Origin: Gyrodactylus bullatarudis
Taxonomy: Eukaryota > Platyhelminthes > Monogenea > Gyrodactylidea > Gyrodactylidae
DNA: 64,000 nucleotides
NCBI GenBank assembly: GCA_012064415.1
Contig: SSNU01000017.1
Location: 52,455-116,454 of the forward strand
Direction: 5' to 3'
Positions within the stretch are counted from its first letter, which is position 1. Each line of letters begins with the position of its first letter. Both the position numbers and the translations under genes were made by a program. The notes under the pieces were generated by a model. The model was given only the letters and a program-made list of their open reading frames with translations. It did not search any database and was not told where the DNA came from. Below are positions 39,181-51,512 of this stretch, in pieces.

Positions 39181-41100
39181 ATCCAAGAGAAGGGAGAAAT
39201 TTTATTGAAAGACATGTTATATTCAAACTTTGTTGACTTGGTTTTTTCACCCATGGTTTTATTTCTTGCAAATCTTTTTTCTTGGAATGCTCTAGAAAAA
39301 TATATTTTCCCAAATATTTTCATGTAAACTTGTTGTTCTCAAATTCCCATGATCATACTTTATAAACAATAATTATTTTGACAAATGATACTTTAATCAC
39401 AGGTAGAATAATTGAGTTGAATGGGCTAATTCGTAAAAGGGCGCTATGAGTAACACATTTGGTTTAATTTTCTCTTAACTGAGACTGAAGCAAGGAGTTT
39501 ATGATTTTTACATAATTCTCTCAAGAAATCGAATTCAATAAACCATATTTTGGAGTCATTTGCGATAAGAAGAAAGAGAATGTAGAAAAAAAATATGAAA
39601 ACTATGGCATATTTCAAATTTCTAGTTAATGCTAAATTCCAATTTTTGAACTTTCATTTTGAAATTTTTGTTGATTTCAAAATGAGAGATTGATTAGAAG
39701 ATGATTCTTAGGATCACGCTCTGACAAGGAAACCTTATTTTCCCAGGAATCTTGGTTCATCAAAATTTCATTGTTTTTCAAGTAGTGAAAATGATCAAAA
39801 TATCGAAATTCAAAATAATGGAAGTTCAAAAATTGAGAGTTTACCGTGATTTTCAATTTTTTTAATTTTAATTTTCTTTATATCGTAAAAGTGGACCTCA
39901 TGATCTAGACTACAAAAAATCTTTGTCGAAATCGATTTCTTGAGAGGATTATGTAAGGATCATAAATTTTACCCTGTCGCTTACAAGTAACCAGTATTTT
40001 CTAATTTTTTTAAAAAGAGATCAATCGATCTGAAAAATATCTCAAAGATCATTTAAAATAACATATACTAGATACAATTTTTGACGAAATTATCTCATAA
40101 TATCCTTGCAGTAATCAATGTATTTTTAATATATTTCTTATGTCTAAATGAGATAAAATTTAGACCGGACCAATGAAATCTACGATAAAAATAGGCATAT
40201 TATGATTTATTTGTTCGTATATTTCGCACTCTTCGCCCCGGAATCAAATGTTCACTGAGTTTTAGAACCGGCTGTAAATTAACTAGGTGTATATAAAATT
40301 CTTCAGTTTGATTTTATACCTAAATTCGCTGAAAAATATTTTAAAAATCTTGGCTATAGATAATACTCAGCAGTTAGCCTTAAAAGAGTACAATTATTTT
40401 AGATGCGTCAGCTAACTCAAAAAAGTCTTTTCCTTTAGACGGTCATGATTATTGATGAATTTTCCTTCACAACTACTCTTGAATGTTATCGAATTTTTTA
40501 GATCGCACATTGATTAAGCATGTATTGCATTACAATATCGAAAAGTCATTGAATCAATCAATTATCATCCTGTACTGACTTAATTTTAGCTCATAAATTA
40601 TGGGATAAAAAAGTAAGTAAGCATTAATCACAGAGATAACCAAAGATGTACATAAGAGCATCATGATACGCGAAACCAAATAGTCATTTCTTGCATTAAC
40701 TCTTCCTTACCTACATAGTGAAAATTTCATTTGCAAGGAAAAATGCTTTTAATTGGTTGGAAAAATGAAGAGGATTCTCATTGAGTGGGGGGGGTTGCCG
40801 ATATCTCAATCTATAATAATCTCATCTTCTCAAAAAATACAGAATGATCTGCTGGTCGATAGAGGTTTTTGTAGTTTATTTCGAAATACAAGTCAGATTG
40901 GACTATCAACCAAGTTTTATCAGCATTTTATTTTCAAGTTATTTGTGAATACGAGAATTAATGAAACGCGGTCAAGAGAAAACTAAAAAATCTTGGATTA
41001 ATAACAAACTGATTGTAAGTTGTTTAGTTTTATGAAATAGCGTTTCTAAACGTCTTGTATTAATCAATTTTACAAATTCTAACAATTCAAAATTCTACAA
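39181..41100. other. Intergenic region, no gene seen
   Basis: About 1.9 kb after the A1CF-like stop. Apart from the likely poly(A) signal at 39537-39542 I recognise nothing. A reversed partial hAT-MITE begins just beyond this stretch. Confidence 0.4.
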
Positions 41101-41139
41101 AATTTCATCATTACCCAATGGTAATAATACCCATGTATC

Positions 41140-41380
41140 TCATTGTCCATTTTTCCCACGGACATGATAAAACAATGAAATTTACCATGAAGGTCCTCTT
41201 GATGATAAGACTACTATTTTTGAAAATAAAACTTGAGAAACTCATTAAATGGCCAAGATAATCAGGATTTTAGTGATTCCGTAGTAAAAATTCATTGAAA
41301 ATTGAGCGGCGATTTGCAAAACTCTGGATTTTTAATAGATAATGGTGAAGCATTTTCGACACATGCTTCAATACAAAATA
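41140..41380. mobile_element. Reversed partial hAT-type MITE copy
   Basis: Inverted and diverged match to the internal part of 9566-10014 and 25716-26154 (landmarks CCCACGGACATGATAAAA and GGCCAAGATA). Neither terminus is kept. Confidence 0.55.
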
Positions 41381-41903
41381 ATAGTTATAATTTATAATTC
41401 TATTGCCTACCATGTTAACTGTTTCGGTGTCGAGAGTAATACTTCTTTAATTTCATTAAAGTCAAAACCCTGGTTTTTGAACTCAGAGCTGATATTTTTT
41501 ATTGACTTAAAAGTGGGAGTCTGGTCAAAAGAAATTTTTCAGAATCAAGAGAAGAAAATCAATTATTATTTTGATGCCCAACTTCATTATAGATTAGGGT
41601 TTGGATTTCGATTTCTTAAAAAATGCCAGAAATACAATAGAGATATTCAGCTTTCTTGTTCAATTCTTTTACTGAAAAACTTCTTTAGATCGCCTTCACA
41701 CTTTCAAATAAAATAACGTCATTATGAAATTTGAAGAATAAAGACAAATTAGCCTTATAAGACGATTTTTCCAGATTAGGGGATTGTTTCAAAGTAAATT
41801 TTACAACTGAATGACTTTCTGAGAAGTTGAAGAAATAAATCAATTTCAAGTATGACTTTTGATTTTATTTTAGAATGGAATAGTTGAAGTTATTCCCAAA
41901 AAA

Positions 41904-44900
41904 ATGAATTCACAGATGAATTCCGGCTTTCGACTCAGGCGGAAAAAGAAGGAAATTCAAATTTTACTTTTGGGTGAGTTTTATATTAATATTTCTTTGA
42001 ATTAATCCCTCTACCAAACAAAAACCTAATTGACATGAAGATGAGAATTTACAAAAAACTCGATATTTCTCTCCGAATTCATAGAAAAATATAATTTTCT
42101 GAATTATAAAACGGAATGAACTAATAAGATATGGAGATTCGAAAAAAATCCGAAAAAATTCAATCTGACCAAAATTAGGCCAAGTTTTGGATTTCGAAAA
42201 TGCACAAAATTTCCACTTTTTCAACTTTTGAACCCAAAATTTTTATCGATTTCGATGATTCGAAGCAGTTAAGTACTGATATTTGGGATCATCATTGAAC
42301 AGAGAATTCGAATTCACCCGCAGAAGCTCACTGAAATTAGCCAGTAGAACCTTTGCCAAATGAGAACAAAGATCATATTTTACAAAATTTTTTATGTCTG
42401 TATTATTATTATTTTGATGAACATTAATTTAAAAAAGAGTTTTATATAATTTTATTATACAATTACATTGTATTAGACAATATTTAAAAATCCTATATAA
42501 GACTCATTCATAAGTTAACCTCATATATGATGTAATACATTTAATACATACATGTACATATCCCACCTTAGGGTGGGAAATACTTCCTTACAAACATAAC
42601 CTCTACCCCCGTTTGACATGATGTCACATTGATGTCCCCCGGCCCACAACCAATACAAGAGAGCCAATCAGATTTTAACATTTTTTCTTTGTATTTTATT
42701 TTATTTTACTATATATTTGGCATGTAAGAGGCTGATGAGTATGCCTGAAATATAGCGCTTATTCCTCACTTTTCGGCATCCCTTTTTCTTCAATATGCTC
42801 TCAACGTTTGCACAGCTAACAGAAGACATTAAGAGTTATCTCACTACTACAAAATTTCCACTTTTTCAACTTTTGAACCCAAAATTTTTATCGATTTCGA
42901 TGATTCGAAGCAGTTAAGTACTGATATTTGGGATCATCATTGAACAGAGAATTCGAATTCACCCGCAGAAGCTCACTGAAATTCGTCATTACTGTGGGAA
43001 ATCGAACCATTTGAATTCTTCGATTATCACGAAGGCAAATTATCCAAAATCTGGAAGTTTAACTTTTTCTCTGAAACTATCTCTATGGCCAAATTCGAAT
43101 TCTTCGTTCAATGTTGATCCCAAATATCATCACCTAACTGCTTGGAATCATCGAAATCCATAAAAATTGAAAAAATTGAAAAAGTGGAAATTTGATGCAA
43201 TTTCGAAATTCGAGAAACGGCCTAATTTTGGTCAGATTGAATATTTTTCGGATATCGACATCTTATAAGCTCATTCCGTTTTATAATTCAGAAAATTATT
43301 TTTTTCTATGAGACAGGAGAAAAATATCGAGTCCCATGTCAACTAGCTTTACATAGGCAATTTCAAATTTTGATTTCTTGAAAATTTCACTCAATATGGG
43401 CATATCCTTCTCTGCAAACACTAGGGTGGGGAGACATTACAAATCAGAAAATTCTTTTTACCGCAATAAAAACCGATGTGATCTACCCATAAGTAGTTGA
43501 AACAGGATAATTTTTACTAAATTATCTCATGTTTAACTGAAAATGAAAATAGCTTTTGAGGAAATAATATGAATTTTTCGTATAATTTAAGATTTTTTTT
43601 AGACTTATTGATTGATTACTTGGAGAAATTTTCATTATGATCCAAGCAGATCAAACAAATTAAAATGGGATCAACATTTTCGACGATCTGTAGAAAAATC
43701 TGATTTTATTTTTCACTGAATTCTTCGTAAAATTTTTATCAGTAACGAGATCTTCGAATTTATGATGAAGCTGTTGGTTGGAAACATCAACGAAATCTCC
43801 AAAAAATTTCAAATAATTAAAAATTTTTCAGTTATCGTGGATTTTCCGGTGAAAATACAATAACGTCAATATAAAAATAATTCCTTTGTGTAATATTTTA
43901 AACTTTTTATTGACGATTGGATTGAGTATTGGACTACAATGTGAGAGGTCCTCCGTTCAAATCCCAGATTGTGGCATACTGACGAGTCCAAAAAGAGGAC
44001 AAAACGCGCGTATATGTCTATCATAAATGTATATTTATATTATTTCTAAATGCTTTGTGAATTTCTTTCGTACAAGTCTCGGTTGGATCTATTAGTAAAC
44101 TGTAACATTCAGCGACATGGGCTAATCCATTATCAAATAAGACGTTCCTGTGGGATATATTACCTAAGCACCTAGAACAAAATATTTCTAGTTAATAAAA
44201 ATAATATGAAGAACTTTTTATCATAAAGTGATCCATTAAGTTCAGTTACGTAGGTTGAGTTATTTGATATATACTGTATTATTAATTCGATTTATTCTAG
44301 GTCCATCATCTTCTGGTAAGAGTACCCTGATAAAGCAACTGATTATAAATCATGGTAGTGGATTTTGTGAAAGGGTAAGGAAGCAGTTTGTATCACGAGT
44401 ACTTGCCAATCTCATTGATGCCATTGCCAAAATTCTAATTGAAATTAGAGACTCGAATTATGACAAGGAAATCACCAATAAATACACGGATGTGAGGGAT
44501 TTTTAATTACTGAAAAGAAATTGGATATTGTATCATTTAATTTTCGCCATTATTCAGAAATCTTGAATCATCTCAAATAAGCATAAAGTTTTACTCGAAA
44601 CAAAATATATTAGTTATCTGATGTCATGAGATTTTTAGTCAAAAGGCCTTTATTTCGGGCATACACATCAGTGTGATACATGCCAAATATATAGGTTTTT
44701 TATAATTAAATTATTGGTTGAGATTGTCTTCAAAATTTACAACATTAATTTTTACAAGTGGTATTGTAATAGACTAATTATAATTATCCTATAATAACAC
44801 ACTCTTTTTGAAGATAAAACTTTTCTAGGATATTAAGTAAAACTTTTTCAAGGCTACCAAAAACTTGATTTAATAACTCAACATTTATCAAGCATTAGAT

Positions 44901-47900
44901 GGCAGACAATAATATGGATCAGCTAGACTTTGACTAAACTTTTGATAAATATTTGTTGTCTATAAATAAGCCAATAAAGATGAAAATTTCTAAGAGGGTT
45001 TTGTATTCTGACGAATTTATTAGATGAGAAATAAAATTACTTGGTCAGTAGATGGCATTTTTATTTTTGCTAAAAATTGCTAATTTTTACCAATGGAACG
45101 CTGTTTTAGAAAATAATTTTTTTATTAGTTATGATTCATAACTTATGAATCATTGCTATAAAAATTTCTCTGGATTTTTGCAGAAGCAGTGCCTTTTAAA
45201 AATTTAATTGTAATAGGCTCAATCATGTCGTATATTAAATTTAGTTTTTTCAGCAATTAATAGATGATGTCTTGAAGAACCGTCCTGAATCTGGATATTT
45301 GTCCCTGTTTGATTTCAACGATTGTCCCCTATCTGCCAGCCATGTTTTGAAAGATTCAGGTTGGGAAAATTCATCATCGAAATTAGTCAATGAAATAGAG
45401 ATCCATCATGTCGATACAATTTCATTTGAGTCCCTAGATAGGATCAAATCATTCTCGGGGAATCTGGATCCAAATCCGAAAAGATCCTTACTTTCTGATA
45501 TCATCAAGAGTGCCTCGCCCAAGTTATCAACAGTCAAATTTGAAGACACAGGCATCACAAAAAGCTCAACCATCAACTCTGAAATGAGTACAATTCAGGG
45601 AATTATGAAGACCTTTTCCATCGAACAAGTCAAAGTTATCAATTCCATGGTTAAAAAAGGTGTGATGCTCTTCTTGTATTTTCAAAGAATTGAGAAACTA
45701 ACAAAGAAGATTAATAAAAATAAGAGACAAAAGTTTTTAAAAAAATATTTCAATTTAGGCTTACTAACAACGAGTTATCTTCAAATTGAAGAAGAAAGCC
45801 AAAAAGATTGTGAAAGCCAAGTAAATGTTGATGGGGTCAAGTTTAATGAGAAAATTCTCAGACTTGTTGATCAACTCGTTCAAAATGACAGCTCGAGCAA
45901 ACTTCCTCCAGAATTATTACAGTATCTACCCCCAATGAATGCAAAGAAACCGACCCCTCCAAAGATTAGTCCGCCAGAAATTTCAGTTGATTCTAATGAA
46001 GTTACAGACTCTTGGACTTCGGAGAGTCCATCTTCAAGTTTTTCCTCGGTTAGTTAGAAAAGTATTTTCATTTTACAATCATGCTTCTTTGTGTATATTG
46101 CAAGAAGCCATACATCAACAGATGAAGGAAAATTTATAGAATGCTTTTACATAAGTTAGGAGAATAATTACATTGCTTTTGCATCTTTGAGGGATGTGCA
46201 AAAGAGATGTTGAGAATAAGAAATTGTTTGAAGTTATACAACGGAATACTTGAAGATCTTTTAAATGAATATTGCCAGAATATATCTCTAAAGTTTACTC
46301 CCAATTGTAAACAGCCGAAAATGCCCCAAATTTGAGCTCAAATTTTTTTATCGACTTCAAAGATTTGACCCGGTTTAGTATTAGACAAAGAATACGAACT
46401 CGGCTGCAGAAATTCACAGAAATTATTAAGGGAAATCGAAAATTTTGAATTTATTGATTATCACGAAGGGGAAGGAAAATTGAAAAGTTAAACTTATTTT
46501 TGCAAACAGTTGATTTTTGGCCCAATTCGTATTCTTTGTCAAACGCTGATCTCCAATATCTGCATTTAACTGGTTCAAATCTTTGAAATCAATAAAATTT
46601 TTGAGCTCAAAAGTTGAAAAAGTAGAAATTTGGGCATTTTCGAAATTCAAAAAACGGCCTAATTTTGGTCAGAGTGAATTCTTTTTTTAATTACCACAAC
46701 TTATGGCTTATTATTACTATGGAATACGAAAAATGAATTTTTCCTGACTTTCCAAAAAAATTTTTGTGTTTTTTGTAAAAAAAGTTAATTCTCATCTTCA
46801 TCTCAGCTACTGAGATCAGATGTAAATGTCCCCTAAGATCTAGATCAATGATGAAATCAAAAACCTAACTCAGCCACCACGTGAAGATTTAATTCAGCTT
46901 CAAAATGAGGTAATTTCCAAGACTTTGTGTTCTCAAATAACAAAGTTATGCTCAAAAATATGGCCAAAAGTAGGTATTTTTTTGCATTTTGAAAAATCAT
47001 AAATTTTGCTCTCATTTTTACAAATCATCATCATGAACTAAGGCATGGAAGAGAATTTTACATTAATGAATATCTTTGTTAAAAATTTGCTTGAATTTGA
47101 TTGGTTCTCTCAAAAAAGGAGGTTTTTTTTAAATTGGGTCTCACGAAATGGATTTGGCTACTACTTTATATACCTTGTTTTGAATTAACTCTTTTAACTT
47201 AATTATTTGTAGATTTAGACCGAACTGCATCATAAAAAATTCAGACTCTTGTGAAATAAGAGCACTGACGCTTAACAATTATAGATTATCCTCAAAGATA
47301 AATGGAACTTGTTGAATGGAATTATTATTAAATGCAATTTATTATCTGATCACACAATGTATTTGTAAAGTTGATGCAACGATTAACAAAGAAAGGAAAA
47401 TTATTCCTTTCTCATATATGGAGAGATAAATCACCTAGCGAATAAAGGAACAGTAAATGTCTGATCAATATACATAAATATTTGCTCATTTGTGCTTCAG
47501 TTAGGAAGTTAAATAATTTTTAATTTATTTCTTCATTCATTTACATTTGTTTTTAAATTTCATTTATTTAAACTCTTCAGAGGAATTTCAATTCCAATTC
47601 AGCCTTTTTACAAGTACATATTATCTAGAGTTGGTTCAATGAAAAGTTTCCTCCTGCTCTTTTATTAAGAAATTATTCCTGAACGAGATGCTGTATTTTC
47701 TGTCTTTCTATCACATTAATGATTTTCTCTATTGAAAGGCGAAGCACTGCAAGACGGGTTTTCAGTTTTCACCTAATAACTCGACTTTTTTAAGAAGCAC
47801 ATAGCTGAAATCAGTGAAAACTTGTCTACAAAAAAATTAAAGATGCGAAAAATACGAGAATATTCTCACCCTTTACAGCAACTCTCAGTTTTATGCTTTT

Positions 47901-50900
47901 TAAATGAATTAACTTTCTTTCTAAACATTAAATTCGAGAACCAAGTCAATGAAAGATACTTAACTAACGGCCTAGAATATACCAAAAACTTATTTTTATT
48001 CTTACAGGTAAATTTCTCCAAAGTTTCCCGAGATTCGAGGAATCTACATCTCGATCATAACGTAGATAAACTCTCAGACATGAGTCATTTGAGCAATGAT
48101 TGGGAGAACGGCCAAAATGGCTGGGATACATTTTCTCTTCACAGCAAGATAAATGAAAACAAAGTCTTTGTGAGACAGTCAAGTGAGACCGAGGATAACT
48201 CAATGATGAAGAAGTTGTCGCTTCATGTAAAAATGATTCTCGAAGAACCTAAAGTAAAGCAATTCCTCCATCAAAAGTATGAACTGCTCTCATTCAAAGA
48301 TAAATAGTGAGTCTTTGTTCAAGACCCCAAACCCTTAAAGGTACATCGTTGAGATTGGAGTATGGTTTCAGATGATAACGAATATACCAACTTTTAAGTT
48401 ATTAGTAATTACTAGGGCAGTAAGTAAAATAGCAGAATTCTCAAAAAAATTAGCAAAAATTTCAGCATTTTTAGCAAAATTAAATTTTTTTTTAGCCAAA
48501 AAATAGCAAATTTATTCAAGGCCTATTTGCATATAATATAAAGTATTTTTTAAAGTTCTCTTCTTTAAAATTCTTATATTTTTGATAGAAATATTTCATT
48601 TTAGAAAATGATCTTTCCACTTCGGCTGAAGTTGGATTCATATTGAGCATTAAATTGTAATTTCGTGGGCTAATTTCATCTCTTGTCATATTGAAGATAT
48701 CAGCAGCCTCATTTTTCGAGAGCCTTTCATTGATGTACTCTTTAATCTTGTAGGGATCCTCGCCAAAGTTGAGATTCTTGATTAACGGATAAACTTCTCT
48801 GAGGGTCTTATTCGGATCCTCTATGGCCTTAACTAATTCTTTTATTGAATGATAGGAATGTTGGATTGTAGCAAGATCTCTAGAAATTTTTTCATCACTG
48901 AGTATTTCCTTGAAGTAAGTAAGTTCCCCAACGAGTAACTACTGGTGTTGGAGGTGCACCTATGATCTCGAATTTGTCTCTTCTTGACTTATTCTTGACA
49001 GTTGAAGCTTTTACTGAAGAAATAAGTCGATCAACGTTAGGACAGCTCTCCTTGATGATCATGGCACAATTATGCAATAAATGAGAGAAACAAGTAACGT
49101 GAAATAGATTAGGATATTTTGTTTTCAAAAATCCTTTAGCCTTCGTCATATATGTGGCAGCATCCGAAAGTAGAAGCAAGAAGTTTTCCGCAGAGACTTC
49201 AAATTCCTCCAGGGTTCTACAAATGCTGTCGCAGATAAACAGATAATCCAATTTGGTTTTGACTTCTATACAATTGCAGACATAGAATTTAGTTGGTTCT
49301 TCAATAGATCCGATAATTATGCAGCATATTGAACGATCATTAATTCTGCTTTCGTTAATCATGATAAAAACTGGTTTATCTTTAACGAAGCTCTTGATAG
49401 TTTTGATTTCTTCCATGTAAAATTCATCCAAATAATTTCTAGCTGCCACACTTGTAAAAGAATTGATATTTAAGCTTTTAAACATTTCAACAATAGATGG
49501 GTTCTCAAGCTTATTCAGAGGAATTCCAGCTTTTAAGAATCCTTTAGCAATAATCTTGTTTTTATCTCCAGGAAAATGAGAATCAATTTGGGTAATTTTT
49601 TGGAACATTTGATGCTTCTGGGTCGAAATATGCTTGAATATATGATCCTTTTTTGAAAGCCTTGAAGGATGAGTTGCATTTCATGCATTTAATTTATCCA
49701 GGGTTATTCTTGTCAATCTTGAAAGTATCGGGAAAACCGCTGAGAAGCTTGGTTACTCGTAGTGGCAATGACATCGTAAGGTAACTAAAGTGAGGGAATA
49801 CACACTATTCCATGGTTTTCTTAGTATATCTTTCAATAAGAATAAAGAAGTTTATCTGAAATACAATTATCAAATATCCAACACAGGCTTGTGAGAAAAA
49901 ATTAGCCAAAAAAGGGCATGTCATATCTCAAAAGCAAAAAAATAGCAAAATTATCTCGACTATCAGAAGGCTTAGAAAAGAAAGAATGGTAGTGTCTTAT
50001 TCGTAGTAAAATTCTACATATCATATCAAAAATCGCAAAATTAGCAAATTTACTGCCCTAGTGATTACTAATTACTAAATAGATATTGTCCCAAAAAATG
50101 AGGAGATATCACAAAGTAAATTGCCAATTTTTTTCGTTTGAGAAAATAATATTTTGTATTCCTTAACCAATGAAATATCTTGATTAAATTACGAAACAAT
50201 TTACTTTAAAATTAATTAATTTTTTTTGAAGAATTTCCCTTAACGAAAATTTGATTAACTACAATTAATTGGCCATTTATTTTGTCTTTAGCCTAATTCA
50301 ATATATTGATCGAATCATACAAGATGACTATACACCAACTTTACAAGATCTCTTGGTAACCTGTACTCCGTCAAGAGCTGTACGTGAATATTTCTTTCCA
50401 GTATTCGGAGTTCCATTTAGATTCATTGACGTCACAGTGTTGTACAATCAGATAAAGAGATGGCGTCATTATTTCGAGTCGGTTGATGGAATATTCTTTT
50501 TTGTTTCATCAACGAGTTATCACGAGTATCCCCGTGAGAACAATGAACCTGGGAATTCCAACAAGGTTAGCTATCGAAAAAATATGTAACTATGGAAATT
50601 AAATTGCTACTCACTACACCCTTTTCAGATGAATTTCGTATGGCTACTGAAATTATTCAATATATAAAAATATTTGTTAATCGTAAAAAACTTTCTTTCA
50701 TAAAATATCTATGTAATCTTTTTGAGATGTATTTTATTCTCCAAACAGTTCATGCTAATAGGATTCGATAAATGATTTTAGTCGCCATACGAAAAAATAT
50801 TGTAAAATTTTAATTTGGTGGCAATTTAAATAGAGGAAATTTATTTTCGGAAATCTTAGAAACAGGAAGACATTCTAGCACTTGATATTTTTATTTTTCG

Positions 50901-51507
50901 TTAAAAATTAAGTTCGTTGTCAGAATATAGCCATCACGAACGATATTAAAATTTCATCAATCTCTAATTTTAAATTACAATATTCTATTGAAATATTTTT
51001 ATACAAAATTCAGTAAATACAGCAAATTACTATACTTTTAATTTTTATTTTGAAATTATTGATTCAAATTAGAATTTTTTCCGTTCAGAATCAATTATTG
51101 GTTTCTTTGGATTTGCTCAAGGAAATTCTTGAAAATCCATTGATGGGTAAAAAAGAAATCTACATTTTCATAACAAAAACAGATCAGCTAAAAGTTATCC
51201 TTGAAGAACATTCGTTTTCCACTTTTATTCCCGAATATCAAGGTAATTTTTAAACTCAATTGAAATTAATTCATGTTAATTGGAGGATGTTCTTATTACA
51301 GATGAAGAAAAACCAGAAAATATTTTAAACTATATAAAAGAAAGAATGAAGACCATCCATAGTCAAATGCAACCGAAAAATGCAAAGTCTAATAGGAGAT
51401 TAACTATCATTGACGGATGTCTTTTGGATATTGAAAATGTTGGCAAAGAAACTAGAGATGTTATGAAAAGATTTTTGGAAATTAACAAGAAGATTAATAA
51501 AAAATAA
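41904..51507 (+). CDS. Highly divergent, oversized heterotrimeric G-protein alpha subunit
   Basis: Exons: 41904-41973, 44301-44491, 45254-46048, 48008-48306, 50292-50565, 51089-51242, 51302-51507; all GT-AG, phases match, 662 aa (normal G-alpha about 355). Exon 1 ends EIQILLLG, continuing into GPSSSGKSTLIKQL (P loop 24-32; usual GAGESGKST). Residues 88-451 replace a normal helical domain of about 120 residues with a long Ser/Pro/Lys-rich insertion, then resume family pattern (DKYLIQYIDRI). Aligned without gaps, switch I reads TCTPSRA for TRVKTTG, so the catalytic Arg is Cys476 and the Mg-binding Thr is Ser479. Switch II reads IDVTVLY for FDVGGQR, so the catalytic Gln is Leu502. NKKD becomes TKTD (572-575) and TCAT is lost. 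The C terminus lacks a prenyl or receptor-like tail. An in-frame acceptor at 41873 could add N-terminal sequence. Intron 4 holds an hAT element; intron 1 holds a palindromic repeat, a hammerhead insert and a SINE. Family membership is firm; a working GTPase is doubtful. Confidence 0.88.
42204..42338 (+). repeat. Direct repeat, left copy (135 bp)
   Basis: Identical by eye to 42849-42983 over all 135 bases. The two copies bracket the 510-bp insert that contains the hammerhead ribozyme. Confidence 0.85.
42719..42780 (+). ncRNA. Minimal hammerhead ribozyme, copy B
   Basis: Core CTGATGA (42732-42738) and GAAA (42747-42750), helix III ATA/TAT around AGCGCT, predicted cleavage between T42763 and C42764. 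Helix I pairs GAGG (42728-42731) with CCTC (42764-42767), where copy A pairs AAG with CTT, so the change is compensated on both strands. Both copies begin GGCATGTAA, keep loop ATGCC and end GGCATC. Helix II is weaker here: the closing C next to GAAA is T, so activity is less certain than for copy A. Confidence 0.62.
42849..42983 (+). repeat. Direct repeat, right copy (135 bp)
   Basis: Exact partner of 42204-42338. After it the palindromic element continues (GTCATTACTGTGGGAAATCG), showing that the insert split a pre-existing repeat. Confidence 0.85.
43910..44025 (+). repeat. tRNA-like SINE carrying an Sm-alpha-type hammerhead
   Basis: An A-box-like segment (TGGATTGAGTATTGG, about 43917-43932) and a perfect B box GTTCAAATCC (43955-43964) are followed by CTGACGAGTCC, a 7-nt loop and GGACAAAACGC (43979-44008). 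This matches the schistosome Sm-alpha hammerhead arrangement, including the GTCC/GGAC helix II. The conserved GAAA reads AAAA, so this copy is probably inactive. It lies in G-alpha intron 1. Confidence 0.68.
46316..46806. repeat. Palindromic family copy in G-alpha intron 3
   Basis: Carries the family landmarks (CAAATTTGAGCTCAAATTTT, AAACGGCCTAATTTTGGTCA) and ends TTAATTCTCATCTTCATCTC, the family terminus. Confidence 0.5.
48413..50060 (-). mobile_element. Decayed hAT transposon with transposase relic
   Basis: Inverted ends TAGGGCAGTAA and TTACTGCCCTA, flanked by GTAATTAC (48405-48412) and GTGATTAC (50061-50068), an 8-bp duplication with one mismatch. On the minus strand a damaged zinc-finger-like start (MSLPLRVTKLL ... 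CMKCNSSF, about 49600-49770, with a stop) leads into an open 237-codon piece (48895-49608) with VTCFSHLLHNCA and VVTRWGTYL. After further breaks comes a hATC dimerisation end, NPTSAEVERSFSKM (near 48610). The first catalytic Asp appears as Asn in FIMINES (others have SIDET). It is inactive and lies in G-alpha intron 4, opposite to the gene. Confidence 0.88.
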
Positions 51508-51512
51508 ATAAA
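51503..51512 (+). promoter_or_regulatory. Overlapping poly(A) signals of the G-alpha gene
   Basis: Two overlapping AATAAA hexamers cover the stop codon and the bases just after it. Confidence 0.5.

Larger units (their letters stand above)
42031..43341. repeat. Large palindromic repeat with a 510-bp insertion
   Basis: It starts TGACATGAAGATGAGAATTT; the right end is the inverse near 43341, slightly deleted. The arms share AAAACGGAATGA, TTCAATCTGACCAAAATTAG and the GATTTCG core. Bases 42339-42848 interrupt it between exact 135-bp direct repeats. It lies in intron 1 of the G-alpha gene. Confidence 0.6.

Noticed and set aside
41342..41716. 124-codon plus-strand ORF upstream of G-alpha
   Set aside because: It spans MITE-derived and palindromic repeat sequence also seen near 57400, and it does not connect in phase to the G-alpha exons.
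43667..43705. MGSTFSTICRK as a myristoylated G-alpha N terminus
   Set aside because: It runs into a stop without a usable donor in phase 1, whereas 41904-41973 ends EIQILLLG with a strong GTGAGT donor in the correct phase.
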